From contig NZ_CP067101.1 of assembly GCF_016616425.1 (NCBI RefSeq), positions 6,572,001 to 6,636,000 on the forward strand: a stretch of DNA of 64,000 nt, read 5' to 3'. The notes beneath the pieces are model-generated. The model was not told the DNA's origin and ran no database searches. It saw only the letters and a list, made by a program, of their open reading frames with translations. The stretch comes from Bradyrhizobium diazoefficiens. Its GTDB lineage: Bacteria > Pseudomonadota > Alphaproteobacteria > Rhizobiales > Xanthobacteraceae. How positions within the stretch are numbered: position 1 is the stretch's first letter; each line of letters starts with the position of its first letter. The translations under genes were made by a program, and so were the position numbers. Below are positions 51,376-60,210 of this stretch, piece by piece.

Positions 51376-52008
51376 TCAGTCTTTGGCAATCGCCCGATCG
51401 TAGGCCGCGATCGTCGCTTTCGCGCGCGCCGCGACGTCGGCCGCGCTCATGCCGGGCTTGTAGAGGCTGGAGCCGAGCCCGAAGGCGGTCACGCCGCCCT
51501 TGATGTACTCGGCAAAGTTCTGATCGGAGACGCCGCCGACCGCGGCGATCATCACGCCCGGTGGCAGCACGGCGCGGATTGCGGCAATGCCGGACGCGCC
51601 GAGCACGCTGGCCGGAAAAAATTTCAGGCTCGAGGCACCGGAGCGTGCCGCGAGCAGCGCCTCGGTCGGCGAGAACACGCCCGGCATCGTCACCATGGCG
51701 TACTGATGTGCACGCGTGAGCACCTGCGTATCCACATTCGGCGAGACCATCAGCCTGCCGCCGACGTCGTTGAGGCGATCGACATCCGCGGTGGTCAGCA
51801 CCGTGCCGGCGCCGATCAATACGCCAACCGGTGCCTGCTTCACCGCTATTGCGATGGAGCGGAAGGGGTCGGGCGAATTCAGGGGGATCTCGATCGCGGT
51901 AATGCCGGCCTCGATCAGCACGCCGACGATGGCTTCGGTCTCCTCGGGCTTGACGCCGCGCAAAATCGCAACCAGCGGCCGCTTCATCGGCGGAAAGGGA
52001 ACGCTCAT
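51376..52008 (-). CDS. dgoA: 2-dehydro-3-deoxy-6-phosphogalactonate aldolase
   Basis: A 210-residue KDPG/KDPGal-type class I aldolase. The glutamate is in AIEIPLNSPDPF and the Schiff-base lysine in SLKFFPASVLG. It cleaves 2-keto-3-deoxy-6-phosphogalactonate to pyruvate and glyceraldehyde-3-phosphate. It is 13 bp after the kinase gene dgoK, and the pair defines the De Ley-Doudoroff route for galactonate/galactose. ATG 52008 is used; no dehydratase or transporter gene of the route is in the window. Confidence 0.93.
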   Translation of the reverse strand: MSVPFPPMKRPLVAILRGVKPEETEAIVGVLIEAGITAIEIPLNSPDPFRSIAIAVKQAPVGVLIGAGTVLTTADVDRLNDVGGRLMVSPNVDTQVLTRAHQYAMVTMPGVFSPTEALLAARSGASSLKFFPASVLGASGIAAIRAVLPPGVMIAAVGGVSDQNFAEYIKGGVTAFGLGSSLYKPGMSAADVAARAKATIAAYDRAIAKD

Positions 52009-52021
52009 CTCAAGAATCCTT

Positions 52022-52936
52022 CTACCTCGTCCAGATTGCGGCAGCCGCCATCGACAGGCCGCGGCGGGCCGCGTCGTCCGCATCGACCGGCTGCACGGCA
52101 ACCGACAGCGCCTCGAAAGCCAGGCGGTACAGCATCGCAAGCCGCCCCGAGGCAATCAACGCGACACCCGCCTGCGGCACGGTGCCGGAGAGTCCTGCCG
52201 CCAGCTCGACGCCGATCAACGTGCCCGACAGCGTCTCGCGCGCCGCGGCGGGCGTGCCGCCGAACAACAGCTGGCGCGACCGCGCTCCGAACAACAGATT
52301 GGCTGCGAAGGCCGGCGCCGCGTACGCGGCCCTGACCGCCGCCCCGAAGCTCGCGACATCCTCGGCCTCGTCGGCGCCGGCGACCGCGAACGACAGGATG
52401 GTCTCGCGCGAGACGACGCTGAACAGCTCGCCGGTCATGAAGGTGGAGAAGCGTTCGACAATGCCGTCCTTCACGCGCACCCATTTCGAATGCGTGCCGG
52501 GCATGCAGACCAGCCCCTCGCCGACGGCATCGAGGCCCAGCGCGCCGAGCAGCTGCGTTTCCTCGCCGCGCATGACGTCCGGGGCGGCTGCGTCGCGCTG
52601 CGCGATGCCCGGCAGGATCCGGATGTCGCGCGCTTGCCCGGGGACGCGCACAGCCTGTTGCAGGACGGCCGAGAGCGGCGCCGGCGTGTCGACATAGCCG
52701 GCTTCGACCCAGCCGGTGCGGGCGCCGGCCATGCCGCAGACCAGAACCGGCAGGTGATCCGGCGCTTCGACCGCCGCAAGATGTGATTGCAGCACGGCCG
52801 GAAAGCCAGCCTTCGTCGCCGCCAGCATGCCCTCGCCGCTGCGGCGCTCGCCCAGCACCTCACCGGCACGGTCGATCAGCCAGAGTCGGAAGCTGCTGGT
52901 GCCCCAGTCCACCGCGACATAAGCGGGTTCGGTCAT
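52022..52936 (-). CDS. dgoK: 2-dehydro-3-deoxygalactonokinase
   Basis: A 304-residue ASKHA-fold sugar-acid kinase. AVDWGTSSFRLWLID is the phosphate-binding start and VCMPGTHSKWVRVKDG the later motif. It phosphorylates 2-keto-3-deoxygalactonate to the 6-phosphate for DgoA. It forms an operon with dgoA. The start at 52936 faces the monooxygenase gene across a shared control region that holds a sigma-54 promoter for the other direction. Confidence 0.92.
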   Translation of the reverse strand: MTEPAYVAVDWGTSSFRLWLIDRAGEVLGERRSGEGMLAATKAGFPAVLQSHLAAVEAPDHLPVLVCGMAGARTGWVEAGYVDTPAPLSAVLQQAVRVPGQARDIRILPGIAQRDAAAPDVMRGEETQLLGALGLDAVGEGLVCMPGTHSKWVRVKDGIVERFSTFMTGELFSVVSRETILSFAVAGADEAEDVASFGAAVRAAYAAPAFAANLLFGARSRQLLFGGTPAAARETLSGTLIGVELAAGLSGTVPQAGVALIASGRLAMLYRLAFEALSVAVQPVDADDAARRGLSMAAAAIWTR

Positions 52937-52969
52937 GCGAAACTATCCTCGTCTCACGGCCAGGACGCC

Positions 52970-52987
52970 GTCTCACGACAATGAGAC
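52970..52987. promoter_or_regulatory. perfect inverted repeat, candidate upstream activator site
   Basis: The sequence gtctcacgacaatgagac is a perfect 6-6-6 inverted repeat (gtctca / tgagac). A further gtctca half-site is at 52951. It is centred about 118 bp upstream of the start expected from the sigma-54 promoter at 53071, the normal distance for an enhancer of a sigma-54 activator. Confidence 0.65.
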
Positions 52988-53070
52988 GACATCTTGCGGG
53001 TCTTCATCGAGATACCGGCTATTGCGCGGGCAAACCAGCCCTTTCTCGCCAATTCGAGCCTCCGCCGAGC

Positions 53071-53086
53071 TGGCACAGCGCTTGCT
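53071..53086 (+). promoter_or_regulatory. sigma-54 (-24/-12) promoter for the monooxygenase gene
   Basis: The sequence tggcacagcgcttgct matches the sigma-54 consensus (TGGCACg-N4-TTGCw) except for one base: GG at 53072-53073 and GC at 53084-53085, with exactly 10 bases between. Transcription should begin near 53097. The activator gene 54940-56796 carries the GAFTGA loop, so the match is functional in context. Confidence 0.85.
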
Positions 53087-53142
53087 GAAGCGCCGACACA
53101 GCGCTTGCTGAAACGCTGACACAGCGCTTGCTGAAACGCTGG
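53074..53142. repeat. three-copy 23-bp tandem repeat built on the sigma-54 promoter core
   Basis: Units cacagcgcttgctgaagcgccga, with two later copies differing by a few bases, fill 53074-53096, 53097-53119 and 53120-53142. Each copy contains acagcgcttgct, the -12 half of the promoter, but copies two and three have GACAC before it instead of GGCAC, so only the first copy keeps the essential -24 GG. Each unit also contains an agcg...cgct inverted pair. Confidence 0.9.
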
Positions 53143-53197
53143 TCGCTCAACTCCGTCAACGCGCCAAAAGACGCGTCAACATCAGATGAGGAACCCC

Positions 53198-54295
53198 ATG
53201 GAGATCGGCTATTTCACGATGCCTTCGCACCCGCCGGAGTGCGGCCTGAAGGAAGGGAACGACTGGGATCTGCAGGTCATGCGCTGGCTCGATGAGCTCG
53301 GCTATCAGGAGGCCTGGGTCGGCGAGCATCACACCGCGCCCTGGGAACCCAATCCCACGCCGGACCTCCTGATCGCGCAGGCGCTGATGCAGACCAAGAA
53401 GCTGCGCATCGGGCCAGGCGGCTTCCTGCTGCCCTATCACCACCCGGCCGAGCTCGCCAACCGCGTTGCCATGCTCGACCATCTCTCCGAGGGCCGGCTC
53501 AATTTCGGCGTGGCGGCGAGCGGGCTGCCGAGCGACTGGGCAATGTTCAACGTCGACGGCATGAGCGGGCAGAACCGCGACATGACGCGGGAGGCGCTGG
53601 AGATCATCCTGAAGCTGTGGAGCGAGCCTGCGCCCTTCACTCACAAGGGCAAGTATTGGACGGTGACCAAGCCGGACACGATGTTCGATTTCCTCAAGCC
53701 GCACATCAAGCCGCTGCAGGCGCCGCATCCGCCGATCGGCGTTGCTGGCTTGTCGAAGAACTCGGACACGCTGAAGCTCGCGGGCGAGCGCGGCTTCATC
53801 CCGATGAGCCTCAACCTCAACCCGGCCTATGTCTCCAGTCATTGGGATTCGGTCGAGATCGGCGCCGCCAAGACCGGGCGCAAGCCGAACCGGCAGGACT
53901 GGCGCCTGGTGCGCGAGGTGTTCGTCGCCGACACCGACGAAGAGGCCTGGAGGCTCTCGACCGGCGACATGATGGGCCGGATGATGAGCGAGTACTTCCT
54001 GCCGCTACTCGGCCATTTCGGCTTCAAGGACTATCTGAAGCACGCGCCCGACGTGCCAGACAGCGACGTCACCGTCGAATATTGCGCCAAGCGGAACTGG
54101 ATCGTTGGCTCGCCCGCAACCGTCGCCGAGAAGATCGAGAAGATCTACGACGAGGTCGGCGGCTTCGGCGTGCTGCTGGTGTTCGGCTTCGACTACAAGC
54201 ACAAGGCAGAAGCCTGGCATCACTCGCTCTCGCTGCTGAAGAACGAGGTGATGCCGCGCCTTGCGCATCTCGGCTCCGCGAAGAAGGCGGCTTGA
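53198..54295 (+). CDS. LLM-class (luciferase-like) flavin-dependent monooxygenase
   Basis: A 365-residue luciferase-like protein starting MEIGYFTMPSHPPECG, with VGEHHTAPWEPNPTPDLLI and GPGGFLLPYHHPAELANRVA as the usual flavin-binding barrel segments. Such enzymes use reduced FMN supplied by a separate reductase, here the next gene. A gagga ribosome site precedes ATG 53198. It is expected under sigma-54 control from the promoter at 53071. Known relatives oxidise long-chain alkanes, aldehydes, nitriloacetate or aromatic compounds; the substrate here is unknown. Confidence 0.92.
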   Translation: MEIGYFTMPSHPPECGLKEGNDWDLQVMRWLDELGYQEAWVGEHHTAPWEPNPTPDLLIAQALMQTKKLRIGPGGFLLPYHHPAELANRVAMLDHLSEGRLNFGVAASGLPSDWAMFNVDGMSGQNRDMTREALEIILKLWSEPAPFTHKGKYWTVTKPDTMFDFLKPHIKPLQAPHPPIGVAGLSKNSDTLKLAGERGFIPMSLNLNPAYVSSHWDSVEIGAAKTGRKPNRQDWRLVREVFVADTDEEAWRLSTGDMMGRMMSEYFLPLLGHFGFKDYLKHAPDVPDSDVTVEYCAKRNWIVGSPATVAEKIEKIYDEVGGFGVLLVFGFDYKHKAEAWHHSLSLLKNEVMPRLAHLGSAKKAA

Positions 54296-54303
54296 CCGCC
54301 AGC

Positions 54304-54340
54304 GGGTGCGGCGCAATCCTGCCGCACCCATTCTTTTTTT
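54304..54340 (+). terminator. rho-independent terminator inside the monooxygenase-reductase unit
   Basis: The stem gggtgcggc / gccgcaccc (54304-54312 and 54321-54329) with an eight-base loop is followed by attcttttttt. It lies in the 58 bp between the monooxygenase stop and the reductase start, with the reductase ribosome site directly after the T-tract. Confidence 0.9.
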
Positions 54341-54353
54341 CGGAGGTGATCGC

Positions 54354-54908
54354 GTGACGGTCGACGCCAGGGATTTCAAGCAGGCGATGCGCCAATGCGC
54401 CGGCGCCGTCGCGCTGGTCACCGTGGGCGCCGAGCACGGCAAGCGCACGGGATTGACGGTGACATCGGCCTGCTCGCTGTCGGACCAGCCGCCCTCGCTG
54501 ATCGTCTGCGTCAACCGCAACGCCAGCGCGCATGCGCGCATCCGCGAGGAAGGCGCGTTCGCGATCAACTTCCTGCACGAGGATCACGCGCTGCTCGCGC
54601 TCACCTTCAGCGGCCAGAAGGGAATCAACGGCGACGATCGTTTCGCCTTCGGGCAGTGGACGCGCGGCGCGACCGGCGCGCCGGTGCTGACCGATGCGCT
54701 CGCCGCATTCGATTGCGTTCTGGCGCAGGAGTTCGAGACGGGGACGCATTCGATCTTCGTCGGCGCGGTGCGCAGCGCATCGCATTTGGCGTCCGTCGCG
54801 CCGCTGGTCTACCTGCGCAGCAATTTTCACACCCCGCAGCAGATGCGCGAGGGCGTGACGATCGGCGACCTCGATGCGCGACACCTGAGCTGGACGGATT
54901 TTTCCTAG
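54354..54908 (+). CDS. flavin reductase-type partner of the monooxygenase
   Basis: A 184-residue flavin reductase (DIM6/NTAB family). The barrel carries GAVALVTVGAEHGKRTGLTV and SACSLSDQPPSLIVCVNRNA. The start is GTG 54354 with a strong ggaggt ribosome site six to eight bases upstream. It should supply reduced FMN or FAD to the neighbouring luciferase-like enzyme, making a two-component monooxygenase. A terminator lies just before it, so it may be made in smaller amount than the oxygenase or from its own promoter. Confidence 0.9.
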   Translation: MTVDARDFKQAMRQCAGAVALVTVGAEHGKRTGLTVTSACSLSDQPPSLIVCVNRNASAHARIREEGAFAINFLHEDHALLALTFSGQKGINGDDRFAFGQWTRGATGAPVLTDALAAFDCVLAQEFETGTHSIFVGAVRSASHLASVAPLVYLRSNFHTPQQMREGVTIGDLDARHLSWTDFS

Positions 54909-54939
54909 GAAGCCGCGTCTCGCCGCAAGCGACTGACCG

Positions 54940-56796
54940 CTACTGCGCCGTCTCGATCTTCAGCAGCTTGATCTTGCGATACAGCGTGGCGCGGCTCAGC
55001 TTCAGCGCACGCGCCGCTTCGGTGACGCGGCCGCCATGCTGGCGCAAGGCTTCGATGATGGTCGTGCGTTCGGCGCTCGCAAGATCCGGCTCCGCCGCTT
55101 GTCCGCCGAACGGCGGCAGATCGAGGTCTGCATCGCTGATGACGCCATTCTCCGCGGTGCAGCCGGCGAGCCGCAACACGTGACGAAGCTGGCGCATATT
55201 GCCGGGATAGGGATAGGCCGAAAGCAGCGACCACGCTTCGTTCGAGAAGCGGCAGTTCGGCGCCTCCTCGCGCGCGATCTGGCGAATGATATCGTCCCGG
55301 TCGGCGCGCTCGCGCAGCGCCGGCAAACGCACCTCCAGGCCGCGCAGGCGAAAATAGAGATCGGCGCGGAAGGCGCCCTCCTCCGCCATGCGGCCGAGAT
55401 CGCGGTGGGTGGCGCTGATCAGGCGGATATCGACCGCGACAGGCTTGAGCGCACCGAGCGGCCAGACCTCGCGGTTTTCCAGCACGCGCAACAGGCGCGT
55501 CTGCAGCGCGATCGGCATATCGCCGATCTCGTCCAGAAACAGCGTGCCGCCGTCGGCCTGCACGATCAGGCCCTTCGAGCCGTCGCGCCGCGCGCCGGTG
55601 AAGGCGCCGGCCTCGTAGCCGAACAGCTCGGCGTCGATCAGGCTCTCGGGCATCGCCGCGCAATTCAGCGCGACATAATTGTTGCGGGCCCGGTTGCTCG
55701 CCGCGTGAATGGCGCGCGCGAACACGTCTTTGCCGACCCCGGTCTCGCCCTGCAGCAGCACCGGCAGGTTGTGATCACTGACGCTCCGGAGCCGCTTCAC
55801 GCCTTTGATCAGACCGGGATCGCGACCGGCGAGCCGATGCAACGCGTCGAAGCGGTCGACAGGCGCATCGCGGCGCGGCGCCCGCGACTTCGCACGCAGC
55901 GGCGGGGCGACATGTCCCTGTCCAAGCGAACTGCCGTCGGCGCGGCGCAGCTCGACCAAGCCGTCCGCGCCACGCACGGCATGGTGATCGAGCTTGATGT
56001 AGCGCGACAGATCGATGCCGGATGCGATCGTGCCATCGGTGAGGCCGAGCAGCGCACGGGCCGAGCGGCAGGCACCGACGATGCGGCGATCGTCGTCATA
56101 GGCGAGCAGGCCGCTGCTGTCACCGCCGGGTAGGCGCGCGATCCAGGCGTCGCGGAAATGATCGCGGAACATCGCGTCCTCGATGCGGCGCGTCGCCTCC
56201 ATCGTGATCGCGAGCGCAAGCTGATGCGCGGTGCGGCTGAGATCGTTGCGGCACGAGGTGATGTTCACCGCACCCGCGATGCGGCCACTGGAATCGAACA
56301 GCGGCGCCACCGCGCAGGAGAAGATGCCCCACTGCTCGCGGAAATGTTCGTCGCGGTGCACCAGGATCGGCTTCTCCTCCGCCAGCGCGGTGCCGAGTCC
56401 ATTGGTGCCCTCGAAGGCCTCCGAGAAGTTCGAGCCGGTGTAGACCCCCCAGTGCAGGAATACGTCGGCATCGGAGGCGCCGGGCAGCCAGCTCTGCAGC
56501 GCCGTTGCGCTGGGGTCCGCGAGATTGACGCAGTAGCCGGCCTCGCGCAGCACCCGCGCGAGGTATTCGAGCTCCGGCGTCGCGAGCCGGATCAATTGCT
56601 CCATCGGCTCCGCAACGTGACGGATCTCGGCTTCGGTCAGCGTCTGTGGTGGGCCCCGGCGGGCGGGATCGAGCTTGTGATTGACCAGGCAGCGCCGCCA
56701 GGAATTGGCAATCCGCGAGGAGGCATCGACGTCGGCCACATGATTGGCGACGGACAAGACACGGGCGACATGATTCGAGGCCGAAAGGCTGGCCAT
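54940..56796 (-). CDS. acoR: AcoR-type sigma-54-dependent activator
   Basis: A 618-residue activator. The N-terminal ~300 residues include a GAF domain, as in AcoR, that may sense a small molecule. The AAA+ domain has Walker A GETGVGKD at ~349, the GAFTGA sigma-54-contacting loop at ~396 and Walker B GGTLFLDEIGD. The C-terminal helix-turn-helix (TEAARALKLSRATLYRKI) is of the Fis type. A ggagagg site precedes ATG 56796. It converges on the monooxygenase-reductase operon, whose promoter is sigma-54 type, making it the most likely regulator. The name follows the family; acetoin itself need not be the inducer. Confidence 0.92.
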   Translation of the reverse strand: MASLSASNHVARVLSVANHVADVDASSRIANSWRRCLVNHKLDPARRGPPQTLTEAEIRHVAEPMEQLIRLATPELEYLARVLREAGYCVNLADPSATALQSWLPGASDADVFLHWGVYTGSNFSEAFEGTNGLGTALAEEKPILVHRDEHFREQWGIFSCAVAPLFDSSGRIAGAVNITSCRNDLSRTAHQLALAITMEATRRIEDAMFRDHFRDAWIARLPGGDSSGLLAYDDDRRIVGACRSARALLGLTDGTIASGIDLSRYIKLDHHAVRGADGLVELRRADGSSLGQGHVAPPLRAKSRAPRRDAPVDRFDALHRLAGRDPGLIKGVKRLRSVSDHNLPVLLQGETGVGKDVFARAIHAASNRARNNYVALNCAAMPESLIDAELFGYEAGAFTGARRDGSKGLIVQADGGTLFLDEIGDMPIALQTRLLRVLENREVWPLGALKPVAVDIRLISATHRDLGRMAEEGAFRADLYFRLRGLEVRLPALRERADRDDIIRQIAREEAPNCRFSNEAWSLLSAYPYPGNMRQLRHVLRLAGCTAENGVISDADLDLPPFGGQAAEPDLASAERTTIIEALRQHGGRVTEAARALKLSRATLYRKIKLLKIETAQ

Positions 56797-56892
56797 CGCG
56801 GACCTCTCCACCCTGTATTATTGTGCAAAGTCTGGCACCGCAGGCGGGGATGTCAATCGGGAACCCGGGACGCAGCTATTGCTGCGCCGCCC

Positions 56893-59800
56893 TCACCAGG
56901 TATCGATGCAGGGCCGCTTCTTCCCCGCCCGCGCCGGCGGCTTGGGCACGGAGCGCAAGCCGGCCATGATCCATCGCCGCGTCTCGGCGGGATCGATGAC
57001 GTTGTCGATTTCGAACACCGAGGCGATCGAGACCGCCTTGCCGTTGGCGTAGAGCTCGGCGACCTTGTTGCGGTAATAGGTCTCGCGCTCCACGGGATCG
57101 GCGATCGCCTCCATCTCCTTGCGGAAGCCGAGGCGGACGTAGCCTTCGAGCCCCATGCCGCCGAATTCGCCGGTCGGCCAGGCCGCGGTGAAGAAGGACG
57201 CGTGGAAGCCGCCGCCGATCATCGACTGCGCGCCCAACCCGTAGCCCTTGCGCAGCACGATGCCGAACAGCGGCACGGTGAGGCTCGCGCCGGTCACGAA
57301 CATGCGCGAGACGTGGCGCACGATCGCGGTCTTCTCGGCTTCCGGGCCGACCATGAAGCCGGGTGTGTCGCAGAGCGAGACGATCGGCAGATCGAAGGCG
57401 TCGCAGAGCTGGAGGAAGCGCGCGGCCTTGTCGCCGGCATCGGCATCGATCGCGCCGCCGAGATGGCGCGGATTATTGGCGATCAGGCCGAACGGTCTTC
57501 CTTCGATGCGGATCAGCGCGGTGATCATGCCGACGCCGTAGTCGCGGCGCAGCTCCAGCACGCTGTCCTTGTCGGCGACGAGATCGATCACGCTGCGGAT
57601 GTCGTAGACGCGCAGGCGGTTCTCCGGGATGGCGCGGCGCAGCAGGCGTTGATCGGCCGCCTGCCACTGCGTCACCGCGCCCTGGAAATAGGACAAGTAT
57701 TTCTGCGCGACCCTTGTCGCCTCCTCCTCGTCCTCGACCAGGATGTCGATAACGCCGTTCGGCGACTGGAACGTAACAGGGCCGACCTCGGCCGGATGAT
57801 AGACGCCGAGGCCACCGCCCTCGATCATGGCGGGGCCCCCCATGCCGATCGAGGCGTTCTTGGTGGCAATGATGACGTCGCAGCAGCCGAGCATCGCGGC
57901 ATTGCCGGCAAAGCAATAGCCGGAGACGACGCCGACGACCGGGACGAGGCCGGAGAGCCTCGCGAACTGCACGAAGGACGGACCGTCGAGCCCGGTCATG
58001 CCGAGCCGGTCGGTGTCGCCGGGCCGGCCGCCGCCGCCTTCGGCATAGAACACCAGCGGCACGCGCCAGTCTTCCGCAAGCGTCAGCATGCGGTCGATCT
58101 TCTTGTGGTTCATGTGGCCCTGCGTGCCCGCGAGCACGGTGTAGTCATAGGCGACGACGATGCAGCGCCCGCCCTCGGGGCCGAACTTCTCGGCGTTCAC
58201 TGTCGCGACGCCCATCACCAGGCCGTCGGCCGGCGTGTTCTTGATGAGATCGTCGAGCTTGCGGCGACGCCGCTGCGCCGCAATGGCGAGGCTGCCATAT
58301 TCCATGAACGAGCCGTCGTCGACGAGGTGGGCGACGTTCTCGCGTGCGGTGCGCTGATTGGTGTTGCGGCGGCGCTCGACCGCGGCCGGACGGTTTTCGT
58401 CGAGCGTATTGGCCTGGCGCGCGATCAGCTCGGCAAGATCGGGACGGACGTGGTCGAGATCGATATCGGCTTCCGCCGCGGCGCGATCGGCCGCAACGTC
58501 GAGCGGCTCCAGATAGAGGATCGCCTCGCCATGCATCAGCGTCGCGCCGTCGCCGGCGACGAGCTTCATGATGCGGCCACCCTGCTCGGCCATCACCAGA
58601 TGCTCCATCTTCATGGATTCGATCACGGCGAGTTGCTGGCCGGGGCGCACGACCTCGCCTTCCTTCACCTGGATGGTGACGATGGTTCCTTGCAGGGGCG
58701 CGGCGACTATCACCGTGCCTTCGGGCACCGCTTGCACAATGTGCGCCTCGGTGCCGTGGCTTCCGCTTCGCTCGGTCGGTGCAAAGTAGAGCGGCTTGGC
58801 CGCGCCGTCGGCGACCTCCACGAGCTTTGCGATGTTGCGATCGATGAAGTCGGTCGCGATGCGGTTGGTCCTGAAATCGGGATGTACGAGGATGGCCTGG
58901 AGGAAGGCGATGTTGGTGACGACGCCGTCGATCCGGAACTCGCGCAGGGCGCGCGAGGCCTTGGCGACGATATCATGCCAGGCTTCGCCAGGTGTATGCA
59001 CGATGACCTTGGCGAGCAGTGAATCGAAGGCCGCGCTGGTCTTGTAGCCGGCATAACCAAAACTATCGACGCGGACGCCGGGCCCGGACGGCGGCTCGAA
59101 CACGGCGAGCACGCCGCCGGTCGGGTGCGTCGCGCCGATCTCGTCCAGCGTCTCCATGTTGACCCGAAGCTGCATGGCATGGCCGCGCGGCTTCGGAATA
59201 GAGCCTTGCGCAAGGCCGAGCGAGGCCAGCGTGCTGCCTGCCGCCACTGCGAGCTGGGCGCGGACGAGGTCGAGCCCGAGCACCTCCTCGGTGACGGTGT
59301 GCTCGACCTGAAGGCGCGGGTTGGCCTCGATGAAGGCAAAGCTGTCGTCTGCGCCGCCGTCGACCAGGAATTCGAACGTGCCGAGATTGTCGTAAGAGGC
59401 CGCCGTTGCAAGCTGCTTCGCCGCCTCGATGATGCGGCCACGCAGGGGATCGCTCAGCGAGGGGCTCGGCGCCACCTCGATCAGCTTCTGATGGCGGCGC
59501 TGGATGGTGCATTCGCGCTCCCAGAGATGGGAAATCGCGCCGTGCTTGTCGCCGATGATCTGCACCTCGATATGGCGCGCCTGCCGGATCAGCCGCTCGG
59601 CGTAGACACCGTCGAAGCCGAAGGCGGCCTTGGCCTCCGACTGGCAGCGCGCATGGGCCTCCGCGAGGTCGGACGCGTTCTCCACGACACGCATACCGCG
59701 CCCGCCGCCGCCGGCCATCGCCTTGATCACGATCGCCGCATTGCTGCCGAGCGAGGTGAAGAACGCGGAAATCTCCTCGAGGCTCGACGGTCCGCTGGTG

Positions 59801-60198
59801 CCGGCGATGATCGGCACGCCGCAACGCTTTGCCAGTTGCCGGGCCGCAACCTTGTCGCCGAACAGCTCGAGCGCGGCCGGCTTCGGGCCGACGAAGACGA
59901 TACCTGCATCGGCGCAGGCCTTGGCGAATGCCGCGTTCTCGCTGAGGAAGCCATAGCCGGGATGTATGGCATCGCAAGCAGTGCTCTTCGCCGCCTTCAC
60001 GACCGCATCAATATCGAGATAGGCCCGGGCGCCGCGGCCGGGGATTTCGACCGCTTCGTCGGCAACACGCACGTGCAGCGACAGCGCATCGTCGGCGGGA
60101 TGGATCGCGACGGTCGCGATGCCGGCGTCAGCCGCCGCGCGCGCGATACGGATGGCGATCTCGCCGCGATTGGCGATCAGGAGTTTCTTGAACGACAT
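56893..60198 (-). CDS. single-chain acyl-CoA carboxylase (biotin carboxylase-carrier-carboxyltransferase fusion)
   Basis: A 1101-residue fusion. Biotin carboxylase spans ~1-450 (KKLLIANRGEIAIRIARAAA, IKAMAGGGGRGMRVVE), a linker/BT region follows, the carrier spans ~500-580 with biotinyl lysine K530 in ESMKMEHLV, and the carboxyltransferase spans ~600-1095 (GTQGHMNHKKIDRML, GEFGGMGLEGYVRL). The layout and length match the long-chain acyl-CoA carboxylases described as homohexamers in Mycobacterium avium paratuberculosis and Rhodopseudomonas palustris. It probably carboxylates a medium- to long-chain acyl-CoA. The preceding gene, 12 bp away, is an acyl-CoA ligase that could make its substrate. 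ATG 60198 is preferred over a start four codons earlier. Confidence 0.93.
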   Translation of the reverse strand: MSFKKLLIANRGEIAIRIARAAADAGIATVAIHPADDALSLHVRVADEAVEIPGRGARAYLDIDAVVKAAKSTACDAIHPGYGFLSENAAFAKACADAGIVFVGPKPAALELFGDKVAARQLAKRCGVPIIAGTSGPSSLEEISAFFTSLGSNAAIVIKAMAGGGGRGMRVVENASDLAEAHARCQSEAKAAFGFDGVYAERLIRQARHIEVQIIGDKHGAISHLWERECTIQRRHQKLIEVAPSPSLSDPLRGRIIEAAKQLATAASYDNLGTFEFLVDGGADDSFAFIEANPRLQVEHTVTEEVLGLDLVRAQLAVAAGSTLASLGLAQGSIPKPRGHAMQLRVNMETLDEIGATHPTGGVLAVFEPPSGPGVRVDSFGYAGYKTSAAFDSLLAKVIVHTPGEAWHDIVAKASRALREFRIDGVVTNIAFLQAILVHPDFRTNRIATDFIDRNIAKLVEVADGAAKPLYFAPTERSGSHGTEAHIVQAVPEGTVIVAAPLQGTIVTIQVKEGEVVRPGQQLAVIESMKMEHLVMAEQGGRIMKLVAGDGATLMHGEAILYLEPLDVAADRAAAEADIDLDHVRPDLAELIARQANTLDENRPAAVERRRNTNQRTARENVAHLVDDGSFMEYGSLAIAAQRRRRKLDDLIKNTPADGLVMGVATVNAEKFGPEGGRCIVVAYDYTVLAGTQGHMNHKKIDRMLTLAEDWRVPLVFYAEGGGGRPGDTDRLGMTGLDGPSFVQFARLSGLVPVVGVVSGYCFAGNAAMLGCCDVIIATKNASIGMGGPAMIEGGGLGVYHPAEVGPVTFQSPNGVIDILVEDEEEATRVAQKYLSYFQGAVTQWQAADQRLLRRAIPENRLRVYDIRSVIDLVADKDSVLELRRDYGVGMITALIRIEGRPFGLIANNPRHLGGAIDADAGDKAARFLQLCDAFDLPIVSLCDTPGFMVGPEAEKTAIVRHVSRMFVTGASLTVPLFGIVLRKGYGLGAQSMIGGGFHASFFTAAWPTGEFGGMGLEGYVRLGFRKEMEAIADPVERETYYRNKVAELYANGKAVSIASVFEIDNVIDPAETRRWIMAGLRSVPKPPARAGKKRPCIDTW

Positions 60199-60210
60199 GG
60201 TATCTCTCAC

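Noticed and set aside
53074..53142. The triple 23-bp repeat as a short CRISPR array
   Set aside because: The units are directly adjacent with no spacers between them, and no cas genes are present.
56823..56870. Possible sigma-70 or sigma-54 promoter before the AcoR-type gene
   Set aside because: TTGACA is present on the minus strand but the nearest AT-rich hexamer is about 28 bases away, and the GG to GC spacing is 11 rather than 10.
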